A stretch of DNA of 64,000 nucleotides from Austropuccinia psidii (Eukaryota > Basidiomycota > Pucciniomycetes > Pucciniales > Sphaerophragmiaceae), in the NCBI GenBank assembly GCA_023105745.1, contig JALGQZ010000007.1, positions 52,867,569 through 52,931,568 of the forward strand. The letters run 5' to 3'. Position numbers and translations under genes: made by a program. This document shows positions 18,803 through 30,372 of this stretch, piece by piece. The notes below the pieces were generated by a model, which saw nothing but the letters and a program-made list of their open reading frames with translations, was not told the origin of the DNA and did not search any database. How positions within the stretch are numbered: position 1 is the first letter of the stretch; the number at the start of each line of letters is the position of its first letter.

Positions 18803-19421
18803 TGTTGGAAAATTAAGTGATCATTGTGGAAATGAAGAGTATCAAAAACCAGGACACATGGGTAAATGAACTCCCAGTGCCTATTAACAACATCTTTAAT
18901 AAAACTTTTGAGATAATCATAAAGCCTGTTTAACATGGGGCAAAAGAGAAACTAACTTATTTTAATGTTCATATTTATCACTTATTCATCTTTGTATTTT
19001 CTTTGATTTTTTACCATAAATAGAGCTTCTTTAACACTTTGATTAAGAAACAAGAAATATACAATCCTTTCACTATTAGAATTTGACACTTCATTGTTTT
19101 TTCTTGATTTCTATTTATTTAATTCCTTTTTCTGGAGGAGCAAAAATATTTAATTTCATTACATAACATACAACATTTTTTTACTAATTATTATTTTGTT
19201 ATTCAAAAATTGGATTATTATTATTGCTTACTGTTAAAGCATTTATTTTTTATCTTTCAAATGAAATATATTCAAAATATTAGGTACTTTTATAATATCT
19301 TCTTACACATTCTCTATTATGTTACTTACGATTGCATATGTTTTATTCTAGTATTATGAACTACTAACTTTAGTTATTACTCATAGCAATCATAAGATAT
19401 ATTGAAAAACTTCTCATTGCA
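18803..19421 (+). repeat. 5' LTR of copia 2
   Basis: Aligned over its full length with 27968-28588 (for example GTATCAAAAACC.GGACACATGGGTA near the start, GGAGGAGCAAA.ATATTTAATTT in the middle). It is followed by TGTTAGCAAGAGTTAG, for which I cannot name a primer tRNA. A TATA-like ACCATAAATAGAGCTT lies at about 19011. Confidence 0.9.
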
Positions 19422-19564
19422 TGTTAGCAAGAGTTAGTTAGTTAATTGTCTAAAAGTAAAAAATTAAAGTCAGAGTTAAAATATCAATATTTGTAGGCAA
19501 AACTCCTGAAATTCCTATCAAAACTGAAGATTCATCATCTGAGGAGGAACTAATCAAAACAAAA
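19422..19564 (+). other. Leader of copia 2
   Basis: Untranslated stretch between the 5' LTR and gag. Near its end it encodes an acidic EDSSSEEELI stretch in frame with gag, so gag may begin upstream of the Met at 19565. Confidence 0.4.
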
Positions 19565-20259
19565 TTGATTAAGCTCACACAAACAAACTGGGTTCAATGG
19601 AGCTGTCAAGTTGAAACCTATTTCATTAGTAAAGGCATGGACAACTTGTTTTCTGCACCAACTGAAGAAGTTAAAAAAACTAACAAATTAGGGAAGAAAG
19701 ATAGTTGTTCCATCACACTTCTATGGTCAAGTATTTCTCCTGAATTTGAAGGCATTCTGTTAAACAACAAAACTTCAGGTCTTAAATGTTGGGAGCTTGC
19801 GGAAAGAACTCTATAATTACACTTAGTCAAACTCTTCAAAAATTAATTAATCTTTGTTATGAACTAGGTTCTTCTCTGGAAAATCATAAACTACACGCAC
19901 ATTATCAGTCCTTAACAGCCAGCAAAACTAGTAGCATGCAACTCACTAATGATATGGCAGCTATATTTTTTCTACATAGTTTGGATAATGATAAAGAATT
20001 GAGTGGTTTGTGTCAAACAATGTATGATCTGAAATTTTTTGAATTAAACACTATAACAGATAGAGTAGCTGTTGAGCAATCTCGTAGGCAGAATGACACA
20101 TCTATAATGCTGTTAGCAGATAAAAACAAACAAAAGGAACCTTTGAAGAAAACAAACCAGCAAGACAATGCAATGTCTGTACAAATACAAAACGGTAATA
20201 AATCAAAGAAAAAGGGTTTTTCAAACAAAAACCCTAGCAATCCTCCCCAATCTAATTGA
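19565..20259 (+). pseudogene. Copia gag (copia 2), frameshifted
   Basis: 19565-19816 has LTQTNWVQWSCQVETYFISKG, the usual W-rich gag start, and KCWELAERTL at its end. The frame changes near 19800. 19800-20259 continues with LGSSLENHKLHAHYQSL and an MAAIFFLHSLDNDKELSGLC stretch of the UBN2-like capsid, then a basic Lys/Asn/Gln-rich tail without a clear zinc knuckle. A stop closes it at 20259. Confidence 0.82.
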
Positions 20260-21030
20260 TCTAATCCTAATAAAAGACTAGAAAATCTAGAAAAATTAAT
20301 GAACAAGTTACAATCAACACCCAAGATTTCATCAGTAAATGTTACCAATACTCCTAATATTAATGATCCTCCAGAATCAGACTCAGATGAATTTATGATT
20401 TATTGTTGTCATTCACTGGCCAAATGGACTCAGACAAAAACACCAAAAATCTAGACTCAGGTGCTTGAAGAACAGTCTTAAAGGATTTATCACTACTGCA
20501 AAATAAGGTAGGGTGAATAAACAAATGGACGCTTTTCCTTACCAGTAACTGTCAAGTATGAAGGTACATTAATATTCAAAGGAATACATATACACCCTGT
20601 GTACTATGTACCTGATGGGCCAGTCAATCTTCTATCAGTATCACAACTATGTGATCATGGTTTAAAAATCTCCACTAAATCAAATATTATGGTGGTTAAA
20701 CAGCATAATAAGATAGTGGAAATTTTTCATCATGAAGGAAATATCTTTGCTATGAAGATTCCCACACCTAAAATATATTCAATTACAATTAATAATATAG
20801 ATTGGCACATTACTTTAGGAAATCCGAATGATAATTACATGGAAAGAATGATTAAATCAGGTATTATTACTGGAAAATACACTAAGTCATCAGGGTGTGA
20901 AGTATGCAAGATAGAAAAAATAAAAAATGGCTCCCATTCAGCTCAACTACCTCAAAATAAATCACTGTTCTTCAAATTGCATGTGGAAACTCTTCAATTA
21001 TCACCAGCAAATCGAAAGGGTCATCATTAA
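20260..21030 (+). pseudogene. Copia protease remnant and GAG-pre-integrase (copia 2)
   Basis: NLDSGA (about 20450-20467) is the aspartic protease motif and is followed at once by a TGA where the family has Trp. Further stops occur up to 20520. 20599-21030 is open: YYVPDGPVNLLSVSQL, then the pre-integrase finger (WHITLGNPNDNYM, CEVCKIEKIKNGSHS). The first integrase acidic residue lies in LHVETLQLSP (about 20975) and is Glu here, where Asp is expected. Confidence 0.82.
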
Positions 21031-21639
21031 ACTCTAGTATTAGTTGATGATTACAGTCGATACAACAGAATTTACTATCTAACTCACAAACATCAAGCTG
21101 AAGCATATATATAATCCTATGTAAACAAAATAAGGAATAAATTGAATATTATACCAGTCTATTTGCATACTGTCCGTGGTGGAGAATTTAGTGCAAAAAC
21201 CTGTGTGGATAAGCTAAAAGGGAAAGGAATTTGTTTTGAACAAGGACCTCCAAACTCACCTCAAACCAATGGGGTAGTGGAGCTATTCAACCAATCATTA
21301 TTATCAAAAATGAGTTGTATCATAGGTCAATCCAATTTTCCTACTTATCTATGGGATGAAGCAGCTAAACATTCATCATTTCTTCTGAATCAACTACCAC
21401 ATAAGTATCTAAGCTTCAAATCTCCAATTGATAAGGTGGATGAATTCAACAGCAGAATTGAACCAAGGATTGATTTTAACAAAATATTACCTTTTGGTAT
21501 TAAAGTAATTGTTAAAAATAATACAACATCAATCAAAGTTGATATGCTGGGAAGAAAAATGAAGGCACTTACCTTTGAACAGTATTCAGATGCTTTAAGA
21601 GTGTTAGTTTCTCAGACTGGAAAAATTAAAATCACATGA
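21031..21639 (+). pseudogene. Copia integrase core (copia 2), catalytic Asp lost
   Basis: After a stop at 21028-21030 the frame gives LVLVDDYSRYNRIYYL, a TAA near 21112, then LHTVRGGEFSAKTC, where the conserved second Asp of the DDE triad is Val. SPQTNGVVELFNQS keeps the Glu. WDEAAKHSSFLLNQLP and LPFGIKVIV match the Copia integrase C-terminal region. It ends at a TGA at 21639. Confidence 0.85.
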
Positions 21640-22761
21640 GACTATGCTGTATCACCAAATCCAATAAGCGCAGTAATTTGACAACCTGAAAATACACTAC
21701 CACAATACTCAACGGTAAGAATGTTATTGAATTTACCAGGCAATGATGAGCCACCAAAACAAACACTACCTATACAAGAAAGTATTGTTGAGAATCAGAA
21801 CCCCCTTTGGGTATCTATGAGCTCAGGTGGAAATCAGAGAATATCAATCAACAAGCACTATGATTACATTTCATTTTATGAAAAACCTGATAAAAATCTC
21901 AAGTAATATCAGTTCAGACAACATTATTGAAGGAAATAGATCTAAAAAATTACCCAGTTGATTAATGTTAACTGATACTGTTCCTTATACTCAGGCCATT
22001 ACAAATGTTTCAGAGAAAAACCAATGGAAGAAGGCTATGGATAATGAATTTAATTCTCTCATGAATAACAACACAGGAGAATTAGTTCCATATCCTAACA
22101 ATAATGAGAATGTCATAGGAGGATTTTGGTGTCTTACTTGAAAAAGGAATGAATTTGGCGAAGTATATTGTTACAAGGCATGATGGGTAGTTTTTGGTAA
22201 TCATAAAGATCATTCACTACATCATTCTGATACTTGGGCATCTGTGGGAAGAAATGAGACATTTGAAACAATTCTCTCATTAGTAATTAATTTAAACTTG
22301 ATTGCTTACCAGCTTGATATAGAAATGGAATTTTTTCATGGTAACATAGATACTATAGTGCACGTCAAACAAGTTAAAGGCTACAAGCAAGCTGGTAGGG
22401 AAAAGTGGGTATGGCGGTTAAACAGATTGCTCTACGGAACAAAACAAGCCCCAAGAATGTGGAAAGAAAAACTCACTGAAGTTTTAGAAAACTTAGATCT
22501 ACTTAGCTCAAAGCCAGACAAATCATCATTAATAACTAAAGATTATTCACCAATTCTAAAAATTCAGGTAGATGATGGTTTTCTGGTTGGGAAGTCTGAA
22601 AAAACCATTATCAAGTTCTTAGAAATCTTAAACTCTAAAATCAAACTTAAGTTCAAAAAACAACCAAATCAACATTTAGGATATACTTTAATATGGAGAA
22701 AAAATGAAATTTTAATCAACAAATCTGATTTAATATACAAGCTATTAAATGGATATGATAT
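21640..22761 (+). pseudogene. Copia linker and RT (copia 2), cut by copia 3
   Basis: The linker has several stops (to about 22240). 22244-22761 is an open RT segment: LIAYQLDIEMEFFHGNI (palm; the family usually has a second acidic-Val motif here), RLNRLLYGTKQAPRMWKEK, and IQVDDGFLVG, the catalytic box. It ends at the insertion point of copia 3, and the open frame runs a few meaningless codons into its LTR. It resumes at 27199 through a single GATAT. Confidence 0.87.
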
Positions 22762-23082
22762 TGTTAATGTGGTAATGTGTTTTTATTGAAACAAAGATAA
22801 TAGTAATTAAAGTAATGATAAAAGTAAGAGATATAATTATTAAATTTATTTACAAGTTACTAGACGGCGGTCTATTTATAGACTGGTTGTCAGAGATGGA
22901 ACGTTGTTCCATCGCGGTCATAGTACATAATGTGACAATATAAAAGTATCTTACTTTTCTTTTGTCTTTTTACGATGCTAGAGCTAATGTAAAAGGGAGT
23001 TTTTCTTCTTAAAAGCTCTCTGCTTTTATAAGTATTACTAACCTTGTCTTCTAAGGTGTGCTTTTTATTGAATTCCTCAACA
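22762..23082 (-). repeat. 3' LTR of copia 3 (321 bp)
   Basis: It starts TGTTGAGGAATTCAATAAA at 23082, directly after a purine-rich GGATCAAGGGAGTG, and ends at 22762 before the target repeat. Its first 70 bp match the remaining end of the 5' LTR at 27129-27198. Confidence 0.88.
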
Positions 23083-23750
23083 CACTCCCTTGATCCAAGC
23101 ACACATAGGGAAATATTTGCAATGTAGGATTCAATGTTGTTTAAGCCCATGTGGTTATTGAATGATTGATGTTTTATACGATCTAAGGCTTTAGTCATGC
23201 AGTCAGAAAACTTCTCATTTGTAGTGATATATTCAAGACAAATGAAGCTGTTCTTGATACAATATATAACAAAGTTATAGTGTACATCAATATGTTTTGT
23301 TCTAGAATGATAAACCTCACTCTTGGCTCTATTTATTGCTCCCTTATTATCACAATATACAAGCATCTGTTTTGGATAAGTGCTTGTAATATCACTATGT
23401 ATTCAACAGAGCCATTTTTCTTCTTGACATGTTCCAAGCAGTGCACAAAATTCTGATTCTGTTGACGAGATGCTAACAGCGTTTAATCTCCTGCTTCTTC
23501 AACTTATAGCTGCTCCACCATAATTAAAAACATATCTGCAACATGATTTCCTGTTGTTTTTTCAGCCCGGCTCAAATCAGAATATCCTATAATATCAGAA
23601 CTACCATTCATACTGTAAGTTAGTCCTAGGTCTTTGGTTTTTCTTAGATATTTCAATGCTCTTTTGAATGCCAACCAGGGACTCAGACTTGGTTTTTCAA
23701 GGAACTGTGATACTGTTCCCACAGTATATGCCAATCTGGTCTTGTACACT
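23083..23750 (-). pseudogene. Copia RNase H (copia 3)
   Basis: 23749-23504 encodes the RT-RNase H connection (RLAYTVGTVSQFLEKPS..AFKRALKYLRKTKDLGLTY, GYSDLSRAEKTTGNH). After stops, 23366-23083 encodes LVYCDNKGAINRAKSEVYHSRTKHIDVHYNF-type RNase H with the conserved Asp-Asn and HxR-KHIDV motifs. The open frame then runs on into the LTR (to 22890), which is not coding in the family. Confidence 0.85.
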
Positions 23751-25320
23751 GTGATAAGTAGCTTAAAGAGCCTATCGCTGCTCTATAATTAATTTTTAGT
23801 TTCTTGAACTCTTTGTGTTATTTGTCTGTTGCGGTTTCAAGCTTGACCTTACTATGCATTGGGGTCATACTTAATTCTCTATCCTCCAAACCATATTGAC
23901 TTATTAATTCTTCAATGAAATATTGTTGGCTTAGAGCTATCATATGGTCAGATTGTGTTATCTTTATTCCTAAGATATGACTTGCTAATCCAAGATCCTT
24001 GATTCTGAAGTCTTTTTATAGTTTGTTGGGGATATTATTGGCTTCTTTGCCAATTAATATAATATCGTCTACCCAAGCAAATAATATTACATCTTTCCCA
24101 ATGAAAAGACATGCATCCGCCATACTCTTGACAAAACCATTCTTGATAAGCCAGTTTCCCGAAGTTTCATACCAACTTCCAGCAGCTTGTTTCAGTCCAT
24201 ACAAGGCCTTTTTTAATTTTATTACAAAAGGTTTGGGATTATTGACTAATTTGATTCCAATGTCTTCAATGTAAGTTGTTGGTTTTGTTTCTTTTAACCA
24301 GTCTACAAATACATCTGGTAATTCAATATAAGCTGATTCATCTTCAGGTAATTAAGAGTTAAGATAAGCTGTCACAAAATTGGCTTGTCTTACTTTTTGG
24401 TTGGTTAGAGTGGCATGGCTTAGAAGGAATCTCAAAGTAGTAAGTCTTCCTGTTGGGGAAAAGGTTTCAGTGTAATCTATTCCTTCTTTTTGTTTAAATC
24501 CTTTGACAAAAAATCTTCCTTTATACTTCTTAAGTTGTCCTTTTTCATAAACTTTTTTGGTAAATACCCATCTTGTATTTATTATATTTTTTTCATTGGG
24601 CACATTTTTTCTTCTCATCAGCTCAAAAACTCCTCTATCAATAATTGAGTCAAATTCTAAAAAATCTGCTTCTTTCCATTTAATAGCTTCAGGACTTCTC
24701 TTAGCTGCTTCATAGGTTGCTGGAAATTTTTGATTGACAGTCTCTTTAGCAGTTAATGCAACAGATATGCAATTGTTGTTATCTACCTCTAGGGGTTCAG
24801 TTATATTTTCTGCAATTTGAGCTTGATTTCTTCGTCAATTTGTCAGAATATTGTCAGTACAAATTTTGGAACTAATGTTTTGAGGTGCTTCTGGTTGAAT
24901 TTTCCAATCCCAAGCAGGCTTATTAGATCTTCTTTTTGTAATTCTCACCCCCTCATTAGTTTCACCTATTTCCTGACATGACAGATCTGCATTTTCTGTT
25001 TTGGTTTGTGTAGTCTCCAAAGGTGATACTGGGGCATTAATCTGGCTTTCTTGTGTGTCTTAAAGAGCTGATATAACTGTTTTGTCTCCAGGTTCTATCC
25101 TCTTGAAGCTTCCATACTCAATCTGTTTAGTATTATCAATAGCTTTATTTATTAGCGGCAGTTTGTCTTCATCAGATCTTACATCTCTTGATCAAATAAC
25201 CACTCGTTTTTCTTCCAATAATACTCTGTAGACACCCCATTCAGGCTCATATCCGACCAAGATACCTTTTTCAGCTCTATTGTCGAACCTCTTTTTGTAG
25301 CTATTTGTAGCTACCCATGC
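23751..25320 (-). pseudogene. Copia linker and RT (copia 3)
   Basis: 25020-24835 is a Lys/Glu-rich integrase-RT linker. The RT follows from about 24720: INTRWVFTKKV, FVKGFKQKEGIDYTETFSP, NFVTAYLNS (24618-24352), then MYGLKQAAGSWYET and FAWVDDIILIG with the catalytic VDD (24204-24016). Stops and frame breaks separate the blocks. Confidence 0.88.
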
Positions 25321-26309
25321 TCAACATCCAAATATTTTTATTCTTTTGAGGTTTGGCTTCATATTGAAATTTTTTTCCCAAGGACTGATGCCTCCTTCAG
25401 ATGTTCTTACTCTTAAGAAATTGGCTGTGTCAATAAGTTCAGCCCAGAATTCTTTTGGAACTCCTGTTTCTACCCTCATAGCTCTAGCTTTATCTAAGAG
25501 AGTACAGTTGAGACGCTCAACAATGCCATTATGTTGGGGAGTATAGGGGGTAGTAGTTATGTTTTCTATTCCTCTATTTGCACAGAAATTTAAAGTGAAC
25601 TTATTTACAAATTCTTTTCCTCCATTGGTAAGTATCCTCTTTACAGATTTTTCCAACCTGTGCCTGCTTTATTGTTTATTTCAATTAATTTGTCCTTAGC
25701 TTTGTCTTTAGATTTCAAGAATCTGACCCAAGAGAATCTAGTAGCTGTATCAACAACTACTGGTACATAATGAGAGCCTCCTATTGACGTTGGAGTGATT
25801 GGTCCCATTAAGTCTACTGACAATTCCTCAAGAGGCGCCTTAGTTCTTTCTCAATCTTTTTTAAAGGATGATCTTGTTGTTTTCCCAATATTGCAGGCTT
25901 CACAATTTCCTGTTTGTCAAATGTGTCCCAATCCTTCATGCTCTGAAACCTGAGCATTGATTACTTTGTCATCAAAATCCACTCCGAGTAGGCCGGTTCT
26001 AATATTTCCATTGAAAGTCTCATCCTTTCCTTTACAAATTGAGAATCTATGATGATTCTTCTTTTTTAATATACCATTGTTTTCCCAGATCTAATATAGT
26101 GAAATCAAATTATATGGTATTTCAGGTACGTGCAAGGCATTTTTAAATAGGATTAATTGTCCATGAAATTTTTTTCAAATATTTCCTTGACCAGCTAAGG
26201 TGACTTTGCTTCCTTGTTTACCAATTTGTACCTGGCCATCACATGGTTTGTACTGTACAAAATATTTTTGGCTTGCAAACATATGCCTGTTTGCACCAGA
26301 GTCAATGGT
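25321..26309 (-). pseudogene. Copia protease, pre-integrase and integrase (copia 3), catalytic Asp to Asn
   Basis: The protease motif TIDSGANRHMF sits at about 26305. The pre-integrase region (CEACNIGKTTRSSF) is at about 25890, with the finger's first half interrupted by stops. The integrase has SVDLMGPITP (first Asp, 25823) and VVVDTATRFSWV. After a frame break it has RILTNGGKEFVNKF, where the second catalytic Asp is Asn, then TPQHNGIVERLN with the Glu kept (25656-25321). Confidence 0.88.
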
Positions 26310-27128
26310 TTATTGTATTTTGTTTTCTTGTATCAGAGCAATAGGGCTAGATTCTTCTTCCATTGCTGAAACAGATCCTATTACCTCATTGTGACGATCT
26401 TTTTCTTCAGCAAGCTTACCATGGTGAGTAGGCGTTCTTAATCCTTTCTTCTCCCAAAAGTCCTTCTCTAAGTGTCCAACTTTCTTGCAGAAATGGCACT
26501 TTCTTTTCTCTTTGACTGATCTTTTTTTTGCGGAAAGAGCAACTTCGCTCTTAATGAAGGCCTTTGAGAATTTTGCTTGATCGGATTCAACACAATCAAT
26601 GATAGCTTCGATTTCAGGATACCTATCCAAGTGTGTCAACATCCTGATGAGTGATTCAAGCTTAGATGGTAACAACCTTATTGCAAATCTTGATATAATA
26701 TTGTTGTTGATGGAAACATCAGACAACTGGATATTCCTAGTGTATTTGCGTAAGTATTCAACCCATTGCTCCACTGTTCAAAAATTTAGATCAAAGAATT
26801 GATCCAAAGCAGCTCCTCAAGCTTGTACACCACTCCCCACAAACTTCTCCTTAAGTAAGTTCCTCAACGCTTTTCCATCCCCATCTTGTTGAGGTTGGAT
26901 CTTGTTTTTAACAAAAGATAGTGAATTTTTGTCTAAGCATCGGATGAGTAGACAAAAGTATTTCTCCTTTTTGTCCCCTGAAACATCTGGTTCAGTGCCT
27001 TCGACATACTTCAGGCAATTGATAAAACGTAATTCATCCTTCATTTCCAAAGTCCAGGAAATATAGTTACACTTGTTGAGGATGACATGCTTTGTGATTT
27101 GGCTTAGATTCAGTTCTTTAAGCTTGGT
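26310..27128 (-). pseudogene. Copia gag (copia 3) with damaged zinc knuckle
   Basis: The frame enters from the residual LTR (ORF start 27224) and gives LNKCNYISWTLEMKDELRF, the W-containing Copia gag start. Stops near 26815 and 26775 follow, then 26774-26310: SRFAIRLLPSKLESLI and a knuckle CHFCKKVGHLEKDFW in which the final Cys of CCHC is Phe. It leads directly into the protease. Confidence 0.87.
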
Positions 27129-27198
27129 TAGCTCTCTGCCTTTATAAGAATTACTAGCCTTGTCTTCTAAGGTGTGCTTTTCATTCGATTCCTCAACA
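27129..27198 (-). repeat. Residual 5' LTR end of copia 3 (about 70 bp)
   Basis: It starts TGTTGAGGAATCGAATGAAA and follows the 3' LTR to GCAGAGAGCT, after which the sequence is gag, not LTR. The remaining 250 bp of LTR, the primer site and the leader are missing. The perfect target repeat outside shows the loss happened after insertion. Confidence 0.8.
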
Positions 27199-27967
27199 GA
27201 TATGATCAAGTGTAAGGCTGACAAAACTCCTTGTAATGGTAATTTTCTTCAAGAAATAGACAATAGTTTGGAAGTCACTAATCTCACTGAATATCAGCAA
27301 GAAACTGTCTCATTAAACTATCTAGCACAACACACCAGACCTGACATAATGTTTACCATAAATCAACTTTCACGGTTTAGTAACAGCCCAACTACAAAAA
27401 ATTAGACGGAATTGAAGCATTAATTAAGATATCTCAAAGGAACAATAAAATTGAATCTAAGTTACACAAAATCTCAATCATCTTCAGTCATTAACCAGCT
27501 TATGGGATGGGCAGACACATATTATGCAAATGCTAGAGACAACTGTAAATCTATTTCAGGATATTTTGTTCACGTTTATGATAATCGTGTTTGTTGGTTA
27601 AGGAAAAGGCAATCAGTAGTAGCGCAATCTACTACAGAAGCTCTGTATATATCAATGAATATTTGTGCTAAACAAATGCAATGGTTAAGTTTTGTGTTAA
27701 GAGATCTAGGTCAAAGATTTGAAAAACCAACACCTTTTAATGAAAACTCAGGTTCTGTTATCATATCTAAACAAGCTTTACTAAACACAAATACCAAACA
27801 TATTGAAGTACATTATAAATATCTGAGGGATCGTGTTTTAGGAAATTCATTAAACATAATTCAAATCTTAACAACACAAATGATTGCTGATGTACTAACC
27901 AAACCATTGGGAGTAAAAAAGTTAAATGAAGTTTATTCACAACTTCACCTTGCAGATGATGGAGGAG
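27199..27967 (+). pseudogene. Copia RT end and RNase H (copia 2)
   Basis: This resumes copia 2 after copia 3: TRPDIMFTINQLSRFSNSP (27330), a TAG at 27403 and a TAA at 27421, then an open 176-codon stretch (27451-27981) with GWADTYYANARDNCKSISGYF, AQSTTEALYISM, a SGSVIISKQALLN segment, KHIEVHYKYLRD and IADVLTKPL, the full Copia RNase H set. The open frame ends just inside the 3' LTR. A short purine tract (GATGATGGAGGAG) precedes the LTR. Confidence 0.9.
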
Positions 27968-28588
27968 TGTTGGAAAATTAAGTGATAATTGTGGAAGTGA
28001 AGAGTATCAAAAACCTGGACACATGGGTAGATGAATTCCCAGTGCCCATTAACAAAATATTTCATAAAACATTTGAGATAATAATAAAGCCTGTTTAACA
28101 TGGGTCAAAATAGAAACTAACTTATCTTAATGTCCATATTTATCACTTATTCATCTTTGTATTTTCTGCGATTTTTTACTATAAATATAGAGCTTGTTCA
28201 CCACTTCAATTAAGAAACAAGAAAGATTTAATCCTTTCACTATTAGGATTTAACACTTAATTGTTTTTTCTTGATTTCTATTTATCAAATTTCTTGTTCT
28301 GGAGGAGCAAAGATATTTAATTTTATTACATAACATACAACATTTTTTTACTAAATATCATTTTGTTATTAAACAATTAGAGTATTATCACTGCATGCTA
28401 TTAAAGCATTTTTTTTTTATCTTTTGAATAAAATATATTCAAAATATTAGGTACTTTTATAATACCTTCTTAAACATTCTCTATTATGTTAATTACGATT
28501 GCATATGCTTTATTCTAGTAACATTAACTACTGACTTTAGTTATTACCCATAGAAATTATAAGGTGTATTAAAGAACTTCTCATTGCA
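27968..28588 (+). repeat. 3' LTR of copia 2
   Basis: Starts TGTTGGAAAATTAAGTG right after a purine tract and ends CTTCTCATTGCA. Homologous to 18803-19421. Followed by AATTC, the near-match of the target repeat. Confidence 0.9.
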
Positions 28589-28865
28589 AATTCATTTTAA
28601 TTGATTCACGTAGAGTATATTTCTTTTCTAAAATCATATAAAACTCCTACAAGAATCACTTAAATACACTGCATTGCAATCAGTGCTTGTTGATCTTGTA
28701 GCATCCAAATCCAGAAGTGCCTAGTTATTTTTTGTAAAACCTTGTGGTCCACCATTTAGGTACTTTCTCAATTGTCATTATCAGTATCCCGTGTTTACAT
28801 TCATTAACGTAATCCATTTTTTAGTTTCATACTGTAACAGTTTTGATGCAACCTTGATTATCCTC
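28589..28865 (-). other. Decayed 3' end of copia 4 and flanking DNA
   Basis: No open frame. On the minus strand a few RNase H-like codons continue from 28866, then stops accumulate. I could not locate a 3' LTR for copia 4 here. Part of this may be the pre-insertion flank of copia 2. Confidence 0.35.
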
Positions 28866-29990
28866 CTACACAGGGATTGCACTGTTGAAGTGAAATATGT
28901 CTGCTTCTTGGCACCATTGTTGAAACCACAGCAGTTCTGAGTGCAAATCACAGAGAAATTTATACTCTGCCTCAGAAGTGGAAATTAATACCAATGGCTG
29001 CTTTCTAGTTTTCCAGAAGACTAAGAAACCATGTACTTGTGCTAGGTATCCAGAGGTGTAACATTGTGTCAACTGGAAATTACCCCAGTCTGTGTTGGTG
29101 AATGCAAGTAAACCTGGATTTCACTGTTGATTGTAATATAGCCCTAACCCTTGGGTTCCAGGCAAATATTTTAGGATGTGGAGAAAAGCCTTTCAGTGTT
29201 ATGTACCAGGTTTTTCTAGGTATTGTGGCAGGCTTCTCACTGCATGATACAGGTCTGGACAAGTTGCAGTGCTTAGGTAATTGAGACTACCAACCGCGCG
29301 TCTGAAGTTAATTCCCATTTCTTCTAATTTTTTCCTTTTGTCATCAGTTTCTGGCAAAAGGTATTCATTAGTAACAAGTGGGGTGCTGACTGTTTTACAG
29401 TTTTGAATCCCATAGAGGTCTAGTAGAGAATTGACAAAGTGTTGTTGATCAAGAGTGATTCAATCCTCCAGCTTCTGGATTTTTACTCCTAAAAACAGGT
29501 CAGCTGGACTGATATCCTTGATACTGAATTCCTTGTTGATTTGCTCTTTGAATGGTTGCATATTTTTACCAAAAATTGGCATGTCATCAATGTGGACATA
29601 GATCCGCAATGAATCTGTTTTTTGATTGAATACACAGGAATCCAGCTTGCATGCATTGAAGCCAACACTTTGCAGCCAGTATTTGAGACAATTGTACCAA
29701 GCCAAAGGGGCTTGCTTGAGGCCATATATGGCCTTATTCAGTCCTAGGAAATATTTTCTGCACTCAATATATAGTCCTTAAGGAAAAATAAACTGTTTCT
29801 TTTATAAGGGAATTCAAGAACATGCTCTTCACATCTATCTGATGAAAGTTTAAGACATCAACACAAGAGTGTGCAATCAAATATCTTAAGTAGTTCCATT
29901 GTCAAGTTGGGGCATAAGTCTTTTCAAAATCCACACCCAGTGTTTGGGTGAATCTCTGTGCACAAAGGCATGGTGGAGATGATTTTTCTT
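28866..29990 (-). pseudogene. Copia RT and RNase H (copia 4)
   Basis: RT pieces: the palm region around 29800-29880, then 29705-29460 with WYNCLKYWLQSVGFNACKL and the catalytic box as VHIDDMPIFG, followed by LFLGVKIQKLED. RNase H pieces: 29262-29080 (connection) and 29072-28866 with GFLVFWKTRKQPLV and STSEAEYKFLCDLHSELLW. Stops and shifts separate the blocks. Confidence 0.85.
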
Positions 29991-30372
29991 AACCCTGAAC
30001 ACTGAGGTTGTACCCACCAGTGTTTAGTCAGTTGTAAGCTAAAAAATGTCTCACACTTTTAGCTTTTTAATCACTGAAAGTTCTCTTTCTATGGCCATCA
30101 TACATTTGGTCTTGTCATTTCATTGGAGCGCAAGTCAATATGTTGTTGGAACATTGTTGGATGTTGTAACAAAGGCTCTTTCTGTTCTTGAGTAAGGAAG
30201 AATGTGAGCTGGGTCTATTTCAGGATTGATAAGAGTTGGATGACATGGACCAATGACTCTGAGTTGTATTTTCTTCCCTCATTGTTTTTGGTTAAATGGT
30301 TCCAAATGACCATTGGGAACTGGACTGTTGAGGGAAGAAATGGATCCAGTGTCTGGTTCTGCAGCTGGTTCC

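Larger units (their letters stand above)
22762..27198 (-). mobile_element. Ty1/Copia element, copia 3, inserted in copia 2 (TSD GATAT)
   Basis: A minus-strand element flanked by perfect GATAT repeats (22757-22761, 27199-27203). Termini are TGTTGAGGAAT (27198) and ATTAACA (22762). The 3' LTR is 22762-23082. Only about 70 bp of the 5' LTR remain (27129-27198), fused to gag. Coding order gag, protease, integrase, RT, RNase H is that of Copia. Many stops are present. Confidence 0.92.
18803..28588 (+). mobile_element. Ty1/Copia element, copia 2 (two LTRs, split by copia 3)
   Basis: The 5' LTR (18803-19421, 619 bp) and 3' LTR (27968-28588, 621 bp) both start TGTTGGAAAATTAAGTG and end CTTCTCATTGCA. 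Outer flanks are CATTC (18798-18802) and AATTC (28589-28593), a target duplication with one mismatch. Internal order: gag, protease, integrase, RT, RNase H. Copia 3 is inserted at 22762-27198. The LTRs differ at many positions, so the insertion is not recent. Confidence 0.9.

Noticed and set aside
22890..23080. Continuation of copia 3 RNase H frame into the LTR as coding
   Set aside because: The frame simply runs through the 3' LTR. The conserved RNase H ends before it.
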